Source: Bedellia somnulentella (taxonomy: Eukaryota > Arthropoda > Insecta > Lepidoptera > Bedelliidae). From it: 64,000 nt of DNA. The DNA lies in NCBI GenBank assembly GCA_963576735.1, contig OY755197.1, forward strand, positions 3,050,501-3,114,500. Reading direction: 5' to 3'. The notes beneath the pieces were generated by a model. It saw only the letters and a list, made by a program, of their open reading frames with translations. It was not told where the DNA came from and searched no databases. Positions 42,496 to 52,330 of this stretch are shown in pieces. Numbering within the stretch: position 1 is the stretch's first letter; each line of letters begins with the position of its first letter. A program made the translations under genes and the position numbers.

Positions 42496-42671
42496 GTTTA
42501 ACTAATATAATAGCAAACTAAAAGAATAAAAAAAAAATAATTCACTGGTTTATGAATGAATTTAGTAAGTTTGTTATTCAACAAGAATCACAATATTTTT
42601 GCCCGCTTTTAACATTCTAGTAGACTAATATAATAAGGCAATGTTATTTACAAATTTAAATAGTTAAACTA
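42496..42671. other. Unassigned stretch
   Basis: AT-rich. Confidence 0.4.
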
Positions 42672-42950
42672 AACGTTCACCCATATATCTCCAAATGGGT
42701 GGCAGAGTTACTAATTTTAAACGTCACATAACATTTTGGTAATCTGCCCTGCCCCCGTAGCATGAGGCTTCTGAGTGAGATCACATGTATGAGTGAGACA
42801 CTGACAGTCTTTGTATGAATAATATGTCAGTTTGTCACTTCTCATGTGACATACTCGCTTTGACAACCCTCATGCTCCGGGGCCTGGTGTTCAGAGTACC
42901 CACCCATGAAGTTAGACAGTGCAATCACGTGAAGGGGGCAAGCGTAGGAA
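42672..42950 (-). repeat. SINE-A, strongly diverged
   Basis: AAACGTTCACCCATATATCT at the end and CCTGGTGTTCAGAGTACCCAC with AATCACGTGAAGGGGGCAAG further in; an unrelated stretch separates them. Confidence 0.65.
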
Positions 42951-42992
42951 TACACTGCAACATGACTATGTACATACAACTTAGCGATTTGG

Positions 42993-43167
42993 TAAATAAA
43001 GGAAAGAAGAATTTCGACACCGCCAGGGATCGAACCCACGATCTTGTCGCTCTGCCAATTGAGAAGGTCATAGGTTATATCCCCGCCGGTGTCGAAAATA
43101 ATTTTTCTTTCCTTTACTTATTAGTAACAATCCCCACATGAGGTTTTCATGAACAAAAACATTCTTA
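42993..43167 (+). repeat. SINE-C with inverted 5' segment
   Basis: 175 bp bounded by perfect TTAGCGATTTGG at 42981-42992 and 43168-43179. Left part TAAATAAAGGAAAGAAGAAT and box-B antisense GGATCGAACCC are inverted relative to the normal right part with ATAATTTTTCTTTCC and AACAATCCCCACATGAGG. Confidence 0.92.
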
Positions 43168-43348
43168 TTAGCGATTTGGGTTGGTTCAAGAATTGTTATC
43201 GCTCACTTCATGATAACTTATTTTGTACGAACCATTTGTGGTTCAAGGAATTTAATTAAAATTCAGTAAGATCTAGACAGGTCATTTAATCGCACAAAGC
43301 TAGTTATGAAAACACGAAAGTATTTTATTACTAAATTGAATCGTTGAC

Positions 43349-43717
43349 AACCGTGATAGCCTAGTGGGTAGACCACTCGGTTAACGTGCAAACGACTAGT
43401 GTTCAAATCCTGGGTCGGGCCTACACCAATTTGTCTTTTCTAAAGACATATGTGTGGTTAATTTATCATGGTTGTTAATGGTGAGGGAAAACATCGTGAG
43501 GAAACCCACATGGCTGAGTTGTACTTAGTCATGTGACAGTGTGTTCGTACAAAACGGCGATAGGCTTGCCCCCTATCACGTGAGTACACTGTCCATGCAA
43601 AACGTGGGTACTCTGAACACCAGGTGACAAAGTCACGTGATGTTCAGAAGTATTAGTACCTCTGCCAACCCCTTCGGGGATATTCGGCGTGAACGTTTAT
43701 GCTTATTATGCTTATTA
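43349..43717 (+). repeat. SINE-A, full length with target-site duplication
   Basis: 369 bp bounded by perfect TGAATCGTTGAC at 43337-43348 and 43718-43729. Contains ATCACGTGAGTAC and GTCACGTGATG (two CACGTG boxes). Confidence 0.95.
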
Positions 43718-43929
43718 TGAATCGTTGACTAAAGTTAAAGATAGTTTGGTTATATTTGCGTGAAAGCTCGAAAGCTCTGAAAGTTTGTGTCTAAACCAAT
43801 GTGAAGGAAAAGCTATTTTTAACCTCGAGATTTAAAGATAAAGGACATGCGTTCTATCACTGCTTTAACTAGTCTGACTACCAAAGGATAAAAAAACATA
43901 TCGAAAAACATATGTCGATAAGTTTCTGT

Positions 43930-44085
43930 GATTGGTTGAAGTTGAAGCAAGCACGAGCGCTATTTTATCGACACGATAACGGTTAGAATGTGATGGCAGT
44001 ATACGATACTAAGTAGTGTGTAAAAGATGGCTGCTTTATCCCACGCGATAACTCGTTTAAACACGGCTCGTACTAGCCGGGCTGG
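43930..44085 (+). mobile_element. MITE-D copy, sub-type 1
   Basis: GAAGCAAGCACGAGCGC to ACACGGCTCGTACTAGCC; inverted ends. Confidence 0.82.
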
Positions 44086-44410
44086 AGGCCTAGCACGGGC
44101 GCTATTTTATGTTCACGATATCGGTGAGAATAAGATGACTGTACAAAACTAAAGCTTAGAATAGCACTACCCCATTTCTTCCGGTGGGTGTACGTAAGAG
44201 GCGACTAACGGTATTGGGGCTTTTCAAGGGATTTTTGGGCGATGCTGTTGGAGACCCATCACCAACAACCTTTATTTTACCATCTTTTCCCCACTCAACT
44301 TCCAAAAGTGGCTGAGGAATTTATAATTTCTCAGCTCTGGCTACCCCTTTTAGGGATTTATAGCCGTGAGTATATGCTATGTTATGTCGCTCGTACTAGG
44401 TATGATGTAG
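44086..44410 (+). mobile_element. MITE-D sub-type 2, split by SINE-B
   Basis: GCCTAGCACGGGCGCTATTT to GATGACTGTACAAAACT at 44150, then the SINE-B, then TCGTACTAGGTATGATG at 44392. The part after the core is lost. Confidence 0.7.
44152..44385 (+). repeat. SINE-B in MITE-D, head-truncated
   Basis: AGCTTAGAATAGCACTACCC to GTGAGTATATGC; tail shortened. Confidence 0.9.
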
Positions 44411-44781
44411 GCGCACCTGGCAAATAAAACTAATAGTAAAGCTCAATATTCTCTAGTCAGGCGAGGTTATTCTGATTTCCCGACGGAATTTACGAAACTA
44501 AACAACCGCCATTGATAACTGACGTATTAACTCACGTGTTCACCAAACAATGTCCCTTGGGGGGTAAGCAGAGGCAGTCTATTTCAACTTTGAAAATAGT
44601 TTCCGATATGTTAATAAATTACATATTTCGTGAAGATTTTGCCATATTCATAACATTATTCATAAATTTATTTTTCGGTGCAGAATACTTCCCTGTATTG
44701 GTATAATGAAATGTCATTGGAAATTTATTTCCAACCAGTTACCACTAGTTGTTGTTGGTTACATACAACACTCACAAAACT
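44411..44781. other. Gene-free stretch
   Basis: Nothing recognised; the 64-codon plus frame at 44512 has no motif. Confidence 0.4.
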
Positions 44782-44793
44782 AAATTACGTAAT

Positions 44794-44932
44794 AATTTAA
44801 TGCTTTTTGACATGAATTCCTCATGTGGGGATTATTACTCATAAATAAAAGATGTTATTAAAGGAAAGAAAAATTTCGCCCCGCCAGTGTCGAAATTTTT
44901 CTTTCCTTTAATAACATCTTTTATTTATGAGT
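44794..44932 (-). repeat. SINE-C reduced to a 43-bp hairpin plus tail
   Basis: 139 bp bounded by perfect AAATTACGTAAT at 44782-44793 and 44933-44944. Perfect 43-bp arms (44834-44876 and 44890-44932, outer TACTCATAAATAAAAGATG) enclose CCCCGCCAGTGT; the normal tail lies left of the arm. Confidence 0.94.
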
Positions 44933-44954
44933 AAATTACGTAATGTCCAAACCA

Positions 44955-45122
44955 AAATATACGTTCATATTATGTACAGATCAAGTTAGTCCCAAATTAA
45001 TTTAAACTTGTGTCAAGGGATACTAACTAAACGATATATTTAATGTTGCTCTCAGCGGGGATTGAAGCTGCAAAATCCATCCGGACCGAGAAACTAGTCG
45101 CCTAACCACTTGGTCACGCACG
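44955..45122 (-). repeat. SINE-E, near full length
   Basis: CAGATCAAGTTAGTCCCAAA end, CAGCGGGGATTGAAGCTGCA box-B region, CCTAACCACTTGGTCACG head. Confidence 0.85.
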
Positions 45123-45183
45123 TATTGAAATTATCGTTTCAGGTTGAAAACAAATGTGGTAGAAAGAAGAAACTACATACAAT

Positions 45184-45425
45184 ACATACATACATATACT
45201 CACGGCTATAAATCCTTTATAGGGGTAGCCAGAGCTAAGGAATTAGCAATTCCTCAGCCACTTTTGGAAGTTGCATGGGGAAAAGATGGTGAAATAAGTT
45301 TTTGGTGATGGGTCTCCAAATCTTAACTTCAAAATCCCTTAAAAGCCCCAATACCGCTAGTCGCTACGTACACCCACCGGAAGAAATGTGGTAGTGCTAT
45401 TCTAATCCGACACTTCGCAGCAGAC
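45184..45425 (-). repeat. SINE-B, near full length
   Basis: CATACATACATATACTCACG to CCGACACTTCGCAGC; a small change at ACTTCAAAATCCC replaces the GCATCGCCC box. Confidence 0.9.
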
Positions 45426-45954
45426 AAAAAGAAGAAACTACACGGTATAAATCCATTTTTACTTAATTTCTAGACGGAAGAATCCAATCCATCAATATAC
45501 CATATAATTAAGCAATTTATTGACGCTCAAAATCGACACGAAGCTTAAGATTATAGCGATAAATTTAATTTGAAATTGAACATAAAATCATTTTGGAAAT
45601 ATCTAAGACAAAATCATTGAGCCAAAAAGTGACAATTAGAAAATTTCTCGATTCCAATTTGGTACCCAAATACTTCATTAACTAATGAGCCTCTCGTATT
45701 TATTATGGCGATGTGATTCCAACGTCGACTCGTAATTAAGACCCTGTTAAATGTCTCTAATTAAGCACGCAATGTAATTGATTCTGCAGTAAACACTCGA
45801 GCGCTAATAGTTTTCACGTTGTGTTCTAGTAATTACTCGGTGCTTAGTTGGAGGTGAAATCAAGTCTAAATTATCGCGCCATTACTCCAGAATGGAAATG
45901 TAGCCTTAGGATATAGCTTGTATTATTATAGCCATAATATTGACTGATTGAAAC
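45426..45954. other. Gene-free stretch
   Basis: No repeat recognised. Codon-poor, AT-rich; contains TAATTAAGAC / CTAATTAAGC short repeats near 45730-45765. Confidence 0.4.
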
Positions 45955-46078
45955 CAATTGTTGAGCGATGTGGTTTGAGACTAATAATTTTTATTATGCA
46001 ATCTTTTTTTCAAATTCTAATTCTGAAGCATTGTAACCTCTTTTTGGGTTTGATAGCTGTAAGTATATGTATTTTATT
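45955..46078 (+). repeat. SINE-B, strongly diverged
   Basis: GTTGAGCGATGTGGTTTGAG and ATAGCTGTAAGTATATGTAT. Confidence 0.6.
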
Positions 46079-46139
46079 ACTGAGTTAACCAACGGTTGTT
46101 GAAAAGGGTACTCGTAGTGTTCTTTTACAAAAAACATAT

Positions 46140-46389
46140 ATACATACATACATATACTCACGGCCGTAAATCCCAAAAAGGGGTAGCCAGAGCTTCAGAG
46201 CTAAAAACTCCTCAGCCGCATTTGGAAGTTAATAGGGGAGAAGATGGAAAAAAATAAAGTATCATTGGTGATGGGTCTCCAACCACATCGCCCAAAAACC
46301 ACTTAAAATGCCCAGCACCCTTAGTCGCCTCATACGACACCCTCGGGTAGAAAGGGGTAGTGATATTCTAAGCCGGCACTACACGGCAA
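46140..46389 (-). repeat. SINE-B, second sub-type, full length
   Basis: ACATACATACATATACTCAC to CCGGCACTACACGGC with AATAAAGTATCATTGGTG in the middle. Confidence 0.92.
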
Positions 46390-46564
46390 CAGAAAACATG
46401 TTGTAAACAATTTCTATATGTAAACAAGTTTGTGATATGTAGGAAAGACATTTGCTTGCATACATAACATACACTTTCAGCATTTCTCTAATAGGGTAAG
46501 ATAGACTATGCGATTTCATGTTCAACATATGTTTGAAATGGCTTGTAAAGGCAATTGTTCTTAT

Positions 46565-46715
46565 AAAGCCCCGCCTTTAGAAGTGAGAAGAAAAAAGAGC
46601 ATGTATATGAAGGATAATTATTGTAATAGAAGCAAGTGAGATTTGTCAAGATGGTGCAAAATGGCGATTGATAGTCTTTGCCTAGCCCAATGGGAAAAAT
46701 GGTCGTAAGTATAAG
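46565..46715 (+). pseudogene. LINE C-terminus fragment (AxDRxxWR-type), diverged
   Basis: AAAAGAGCATGTATATGAAG, GATTTGTCAAGATGGTGC and AAATGGCGATTGATAGTC align with 36935-37020; several substitutions and indels. Confidence 0.7.
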
Positions 46716-46802
46716 TAAGTTGAAATTGCTCAACAAATAAATAAAAAAGGTACTGACATAAATAGTCCTGTAAATTAAATATTCCAATGGTATTATATGA
46801 TA

Positions 46803-47547
46803 CTAGCTTTTTGCCCGCGACTACGTCCGCGTGGACTACATTTTTTGCATCCAGTTTACATCCAAAATACCAAAACAATATCTAACTAATTTAAATCTTT
46901 TTGTTCATGAAAACCTCATGTGGGGATTATTACTAATAAATAAAGAAGAGAATTTTTTTTTTCACAAAATAAAAAAAAAATACGCAAAAAGACTTTGACC
47001 ACCCGGGATTCGAACCTGGGTCTTTCGCACATAGTGTTTACCAAACGGTATACCGCTACGCCACGCAGACATTTGTGTAAGTCTCAAATTTGTGATATCC
47101 TATATATCTAGTAGTCATACTATTGACAAACAATTAAATGGACAATTATTTTGATGAAAATGGATGAAACCCTTATTTTTTCCAAAAAGACTATTAATGA
47201 AGAGGCCGATAAAGTCGGTCGATGAAAAAATTAATCGTGTAAATATGGGGACCCATATAAAAGTAACGTTTTTTTTATGCTCCTGTGGGAACCCTTGCGA
47301 AATCCGGGATAAATTATATCCTATATGTTGGCCAGGTGTATAACCTACATTCATGCCAAATTTGATCAAGATCGGTCCGGTAGAATTAACGTGATGAACG
47401 GACATACAGACAGACAGACAGACAGACAGACATTTTTTTCAAAAATAGCAAATGTGGCTTCAGTATCGAAAATAAAACATATTCCACCGGTTTTTTTTTT
47501 CTTCAATATACAGTTTTGACCTCGTTACAGTCTTATTATAGTATAGA
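46803..47547 (-). mobile_element. Third non-autonomous Helitron
   Basis: Minus 5' TCTATACTATAATAAGACTG and 3' CGCGGACGTAGTCGCGGGCA..GCTAG; T follows outside. Internal GATCAAGATCGGTCCGG and (GACA)n at about 47405-47432. A different Helitron family from the 5525/32488 pair. Confidence 0.8.
46883..47100 (-). repeat. SINE-C tail joined to a different tRNA-like head
   Basis: On minus: head GTCTGCGTGGCGTAGCGG with box A-like TGGCGTAGCGG, box B GGTTCGAATCC (perfect), then GGTCAAAGTCTTTTTGCG, then the SINE-C tail TTATTAGTAATAATCCCCAC. The head is not that of the copy at 40233. This is the only SINE-C copy without an inverted segment. Possible 7-bp duplication ATATCTA; ends approximate. Confidence 0.78.
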
Positions 47548-47567
47548 AGATAGATAGATAGATTATC

Positions 47568-47795
47568 CTGTGTATTGTCGGCTTAGAATAGCACTACCCC
47601 ATTTCTTCCGGTGGGTGTACGTAAGAGGCAAATGACGGTATTGGGGCTTTTGAGGGATTTTTGGGCGATGCGGTTGGAGACCCATCACCAACAACCTTTA
47701 TTTCACTATCTTTTCCCCACGCAACTTCCAAAAGTGGCTGAGGAATTTTTAATTCCTTAGCTCTGGCTATCCTTCTAGGGTATATGTATGTATTA
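47568..47795 (+). repeat. SINE-B, near full length
   Basis: CCTGTGTATTGTCGGCTTAG to TATCCTTCTAGGGTATATG; GCCGTGAG segment deleted. Confidence 0.9.
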
Positions 47796-48084
47796 TATGA
47801 TAAACTATGACACATAAACATTTATAAATGCCGTGTAGTATCCCCTAAAAGCCTGCCCCCCTTTCTATTAGTATCCCAATACTCCAAATCTATACAAAAT
47901 TAATAACAATTTTATGATGCAACAATTCCATTCAAAATCCCAAGCAAGTCTAGAGTTATTTTTATCTCAACTCAACTGTCAGTCGATCTGTCAATCGCAG
48001 ACTAAATAGAGTATGCCAAAGCCGCGAGTACATGTTTGGCGCGAACAAGTACTTACTAATAACTAATTAATTTTTTTACCGCGG

Positions 48085-48275
48085 ATTATGTAAGAGGTGA
48101 GTTAAAGTTTTGGGTCTTTTAAGTGAGATTTGCTCTTTGTGGCAGTTGTGGTAGACACCTACCAACCATTTAACAAACTTTACTAAATTATTTTCTAGAA
48201 GTTGCTGAGCCACTTATTTTTTATTCTGAAGCTCTGCCCAGCCCTTTTAGCATATATAGCCATGAGTATATACCA
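48085..48275 (+). repeat. SINE-B, strongly diverged
   Basis: TTATGTAAGAGGTGAGTTAA, AGAAGTTGCTGAGCCACTT and GCATATATAGCCATGAGTAT. Confidence 0.6.
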
Positions 48276-48661
48276 TGTACATATACCTTTCCGCACAAGA
48301 AAACCGCATAAATATCTGAGTACAAACAATTGTTGTACTTGTCAGTTGAATTGAACATTGTCAACGCAATGTGAAATTACATTGTACAACGTGTTAATAT
48401 ACCGGTTCAGTTGTGAAATATGGTGACGTGTCACGTGACAGTGATATGTAGGCATTACGTTTTAATTAAGTGTTGTCAAGCTGGATTTGTGATTCATTTT
48501 TGAAAATACATTTTACTTACTTGTTGGTGACGAAAGTAATTTTGACGCCAGATATGTTCCATTTCGCGCAATTATCTTTAAATAGATAGATGTATTCACT
48601 AAGATTAATAAAGCTGCTCAGCCTCTTTTGGTGGTTCTGTTGGGAAATAGTAAAAGAAGAT

Positions 48662-48697
48662 GGTCGATGATAGGGCTTCAGCCGAAGCCCTATCATC
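48662..48697. repeat. Perfect 16-bp hairpin
   Basis: TCGATGATAGGGCTTC / GAAGCCCTATCATCGA with loop AGCC, sitting at the junction of a decayed SINE-B (48615-48680) and the copy at 48705. Confidence 0.85.
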
Positions 48698-48704
48698 GAC
48701 ATAC

Positions 48705-48978
48705 ATACATACATACAAAAGTACATACATACATACATATATATACACGGCTATAAATCCCAGGAAGGGGTAGCCAGAACTAAAGAATTAGAAATTCTTC
48801 AGCCACTTTTGGAAATTTGAGTGGGGAAAAGATAGTAAAAATAAAGGTTATTGGTGATGGGTCTCCAACCGCATCGCCCAAAAATCCCTTAATAGCCCCA
48901 TACCGTTAGTCGCCTCTTACGTACACCCACCGGAAGAAATGGGGTAGTGCTATTCTAAACCGACACTACACGGCAAAG
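48705..48978 (-). repeat. SINE-B, full length with long TATG tail
   Basis: Tail of CATACATA repeats interrupted at 48720, then CACGGCTATAAATCCCAG to CCGACACTACACGGC. Confidence 0.92.
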
Positions 48979-49074
48979 TGCCAAAACAATAAGTCGCCTA
49001 TACAGCCAGCAAAGGTGAAACATATTTTGAATATTACTAAGTGTTTTATTTAGTTTATCAGTTATATTTATATC

Positions 49075-49170
49075 TTTTCGCACTCAACTTTCAAAAGTGG
49101 CTTAGGAGTATTCCTAAGCTCTGGCTACCCCTTCTTGGAATATATAGCCGTGAGTATAAGCATATGTATG
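49075..49170 (+). repeat. SINE-B 3' part
   Basis: CACTCAACTTTCAAAAGTGG to ATAGCCGTGAGTATAAGC. Confidence 0.85.
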
Positions 49171-49389
49171 TCTGTTATATTATGAAGCATCGAAAGCTAA
49201 TTTTATTATTTAGGTGTTGTTGATAACTTACTAATGCAATTATATTTTAGAAACGTTAGAAAAATACTTAATTATTTAAAACCATTCTAATTCCAAGAAT
49301 AATGTCGTATATTTACTAATAAGTTCAACAAAGATTTTTTAACAATAAATATTAGAACTATACTAAATTGTAAAAATAACTAATTTATG

Positions 49390-49482
49390 CATGATGAACG
49401 AGTCGAGATAGGCTTGGCAGGATCGTACAAAGTAGCGATCAATAGTCTCTGCCTACCCCAATGGGAATTAACGGCGTGATTA
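49390..49482 (+). pseudogene. LINE C-terminus fragment (AxDRxxWR-type)
   Basis: GGCTTGGCAGGATCGTACAA, AGTAGCGATCAATAGTCTCT and GGGAATTAACGGCGTGA; same end as 36990-37050. Confidence 0.75.
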
Positions 49483-49940
49483 AATGCATTCATGTCACCA
49501 ATTTCTGATTACCACACTAATACATAAACGTGAGTTTAGACAATAACAAAAAAAATCACTTGATTCATTCTTCTTCAAAAACTTTCGTTTAAAGCTAAGT
49601 AAACGAAAGTTCTTTTTTTAATTTCGCTCCAAAGTTCTTAAAGCTCGTAGTAAAACCTGAGGGTGGATTTAGGGGTGGGGTAAGCCTTCACTATCCAGCC
49701 GTGATAAGAATACTAAACTAGAACCATTCTGTTTATTCGTCGACGAGTAGGCTTTCATTTGGACGTTTTTGGGCGGACTTCAATTTGATTAGCTTTTGAG
49801 ATGGATAAATGCGAAGACTTTTATACTTGTGTTTAAACTGTCTTTTACTGTGGGATGATTTATTTTTTGTACCGATTTATATTAATATTTGTAACGATGG
49901 TTACATTTAATTTTATGTAATAGAGAAGAAGATAACTGCA
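49483..49940. other. Gene-free stretch with a short foldback
   Basis: AACTTTCGTTTA / TAAACGAAAGTT at 49579-49611 around a 9-nt spacer; otherwise nothing recognised. Confidence 0.45.
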
Positions 49941-50195
49941 TGCTGTGTAGTGTCGGCATAGAATAGCACTACCCCATTTCTTCCGGTGGGTGTACGTAAG
50001 AGGCGACTAACGGTATTGGGGCTTTTAAGGGATTTTTGGGCGATGCGGTTGGAGACCCATCACCAACAACCTTTATTTTTACCATCTTTTCCCCACTCAC
50101 ATTTCCAAAAGTGGCTGAACAATTTGTAATTCCTTAGCTCTGGCTACCCCTTCTAGGGATTTATAGCAGTGAGTATATGTATGTATGTATGTAAA
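49941..50195 (+). repeat. SINE-B, full length
   Basis: GCTGTGTAGTGTCGGC to GAGTATATGTATGTATG. Confidence 0.93.
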
Positions 50196-50199
50196 ACTG

Positions 50200-50422
50200 C
50201 ATGAAAAGATTGACGAATGTAAATGAAGTTTTAGAAAGTGGCGTTTGATATAGGAGCTAACGGCATGAATATGTACGTATGTATGTGTTATATAGAAGAT
50301 AAATACATACATATACTCACGCCATTAGTTCCCATTGGGGTAGGCAGAGACTATTGATCGCCACTTCGCACGATCCTGACAAACCTCTCTAGCTTCGTTT
50401 ACATCCATCAATCTTTTCATGA
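50200..50422. repeat. Two LINE tail fragments, head to head by their TATG tails
   Basis: Plus fragment 50200-50285 (CATGAAAAGATTGACGAATG, GCTAACGGCATGAATATG) and minus fragment 50303-50422 (CATATACTCACGCCATTAG, CTTCGTTTACATCCATCAA). Both come from the family ending AREVCQDRAKWR. Confidence 0.75.
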
Positions 50423-50601
50423 AAATAAGTTGCCTGTTCGTTAACGGACGATAATTTTACGTGGCTACATACATACACAAATATAAGGCTATCAATCTCA
50501 AAAAGGGCTAATCAGACTTTCATAGTGACACTATATCGTGCGTGTAGCCGGCGTTGATAAATTTATATGACGGTATAACAAAGGGCTCAATGAAGGCGTC
50601 T
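50423..50601. other. Unassigned stretch with a SINE-B scrap
   Basis: 50465-50530 (ATAAGGCTATCAATCTC, AAAAAGGGCTAATCAGACTT) is a decayed antisense SINE-B tail region. Confidence 0.45.
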
Positions 50602-50615
50602 ACGCAGGTTAACTT

Positions 50616-51927
50616 CAATTCAATTCAATTTTTCTTCAATGGCCTTTGACCGTGTTTTAACACAGTAACTTTGCCAACGTCCAGTGAAAAGAAAACACAT
50701 TTTGAAAAGTTAAAAAAAATATTTGAAACTGATTTACATACACTCATTGATCATTCATGGTTGAAAAATAAAATAAATATTACCAACAAAATAATTACTA
50801 CAAAATTATCAATATGAACAAAAAGAATGCATTATAATTTTATATTATGGACCTTGATGAAATGACATAAAGTTTTAATGAAAGGGGTATATACAAAACA
50901 AAGTAAACATTTAAAATTAGTAGGAAGAGGGATGAAAGGAGGCAAAACATCATATAAAGAAAATGATAAATTAGGACATGCGAAAAAAATATGGTCAACT
51001 GTTCCTTCATCTAATCCACACTCGCAAATCGAACTGTCCCTTATCCTTATTTTAGCAAGGTGAACCGGAGTACACGAATGACCTAAACGAAGTCTACAAA
51101 TAGTGGATGCTACCCATTTGTCAGCAGATTTACATTTGAAAAACCAAGGTCTAGACGGAATATCGTCACCCTGGATATCACCGTAATATTTACCTTTTAA
51201 AGATTTTGACTGGAGCCAAAGCAATTTCCAAGATTCAAACATTCGAGGCCTTGCTATCGAGCATAAATCATGACTATAGATTATTGAGTAATCAATACAG
51301 CCGGAACTAATGGCTAATTTGGCATAATTATCAGCCAACTCATTTCCAGAAATGCCACAGTGACTGGGAATCCAGCCAATGATAATGTCAATTTTTTTCG
51401 AATGACAAGTGAAGAGATGGTTTTTGATTTCTAATATAATGGGGAATTTATTCTTACTTCTAAATGGATTGGATGTTATGGCTTGTAAACTGCTCAGGCA
51501 ATCAGAGAGAATTAACGCTTTTTGTATGTTATGAGATATACAGAACTTAATAGCTTCTAAAATAGCAACAGATTCACCAGTAAAGACGGATGATTCGGCT
51601 GGACATTTTTGAGATAGTATGATTTTGTATTTGGGAATCCATGCAGCTGCACCAACAAGACTATTGTCAAGTTTAGAAGCGTCAGTGTAAATTTCAAGTC
51701 TATCCGACATTGTTTCTGAGATGCAAGACCTCAGGGACTTGTTAGGGTCGGGAAGATCTTTATGAATACCGAGGTTAAATAAAATATTAGGCTGGAAAAT
51801 AAGAGCTTCGTAGGGGATTAGGAACAAAGGATTAGTAGAATATTGGGAAATAGGATTTTGCAAATTTTGAAGAAAGTTATAACTTCTTAGAAGTGGGAAT
51901 TCTCTGTCAGAAGTATTTAATGAATTG
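50616..51927 (-). mobile_element. 5'-truncated LINE with RNase H domain
   Basis: 1.31 kb bounded by perfect 14-bp ACGCAGGTTAACTT at 50602-50615 and 51928-51941. Minus 3' end is an (AATTG)n tail at 50616-50631. The 3' untranslated region is shared with the insertion at 7364-7555. Confidence 0.95.
50832..51863 (-). CDS. LINE ORF2 C-terminal region: RNase H and zinc-finger tail
   Basis: 343 codons open; the track-like start at 51863 is a TTG, since the frame is truncated upstream. RNase H residues are all visible: D61 in EIYTDAS, E97 in FTGES, D121 in ILSDC, and D178 in NELAD, with GWIPSHCGISG between. After about 245 comes RLRLGHS and a C-x-C..H..C cluster (SICECGLDEGTVDHIFFACP), typical of I/R1/Loa-type LINE ORF2 ends. 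The role is removal of RNA from the RNA-DNA hybrid. Inactive as an element because RT and endonuclease are missing. Confidence 0.88.
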   Translation of the reverse strand: MQNPISQYSTNPLFLIPYEALIFQPNILFNLGIHKDLPDPNKSLRSCISETMSDRLEIYTDASKLDNSLVGAAAWIPKYKIILSQKCPAESSVFTGESVAILEAIKFCISHNIQKALILSDCLSSLQAITSNPFRSKNKFPIILEIKNHLFTCHSKKIDIIIGWIPSHCGISGNELADNYAKLAISSGCIDYSIIYSHDLCSIARPRMFESWKLLWLQSKSLKGKYYGDIQGDDIPSRPWFFKCKSADKWVASTICRLRLGHSCTPVHLAKIRIRDSSICECGLDEGTVDHIFFACPNLSFSLYDVLPPFIPLPTNFKCLLCFVYTPFIKTLCHFIKVHNIKL

Positions 51928-51941
51928 ACGCAGGTTAACTT

Positions 51942-52198
51942 AACTCATTGACTTACAATTTTGATTGAAATAAATGTCAAATGATTTGTTTCATAAATAA
52001 TTATATATTGATTTTTATGTATTTCTTAACAAACTTAATTCAAAATGGCCGAAAAAAGTATTTATTTGTCAAATACAATCCAGCACAACCTTACTAGTGC
52101 ATTAATAGCCAGCTTTCAATAGATAGCCGTTTCCGATGATATTTAGCGCCTTTGTGCCAATCGGGGTTAGATATTAACAAATAAATGCAAACAGTATA
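51942..52198. other. Unassigned stretch
   Basis: AT-rich, nothing recognised. Confidence 0.4.
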
Positions 52199-52330
52199 GC
52201 AAGCACGAGCGCTATTTTATCGACACGATAACGGTTAGAATGAAATGGCAGTATACAATACTAAGTAAGTGCGTAAGAGATGGCTACTTTATCCCACGCG
52301 ATAACTAGTTTAAACACGGCTCGTACTTGC
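52199..52330 (+). mobile_element. MITE-D copy, sub-type 1, complete
   Basis: 132 bp from GCAAGCACGAGC to GGCTCGTACTTGC, ends inverted with one mismatch; defines the family length. Confidence 0.86.

Noticed and set aside
46990..47075. Genuine tRNA gene on minus
   Set aside because: Extra length between the A and B boxes and fusion to a SINE-C tail; no cloverleaf anticodon arm could be drawn.
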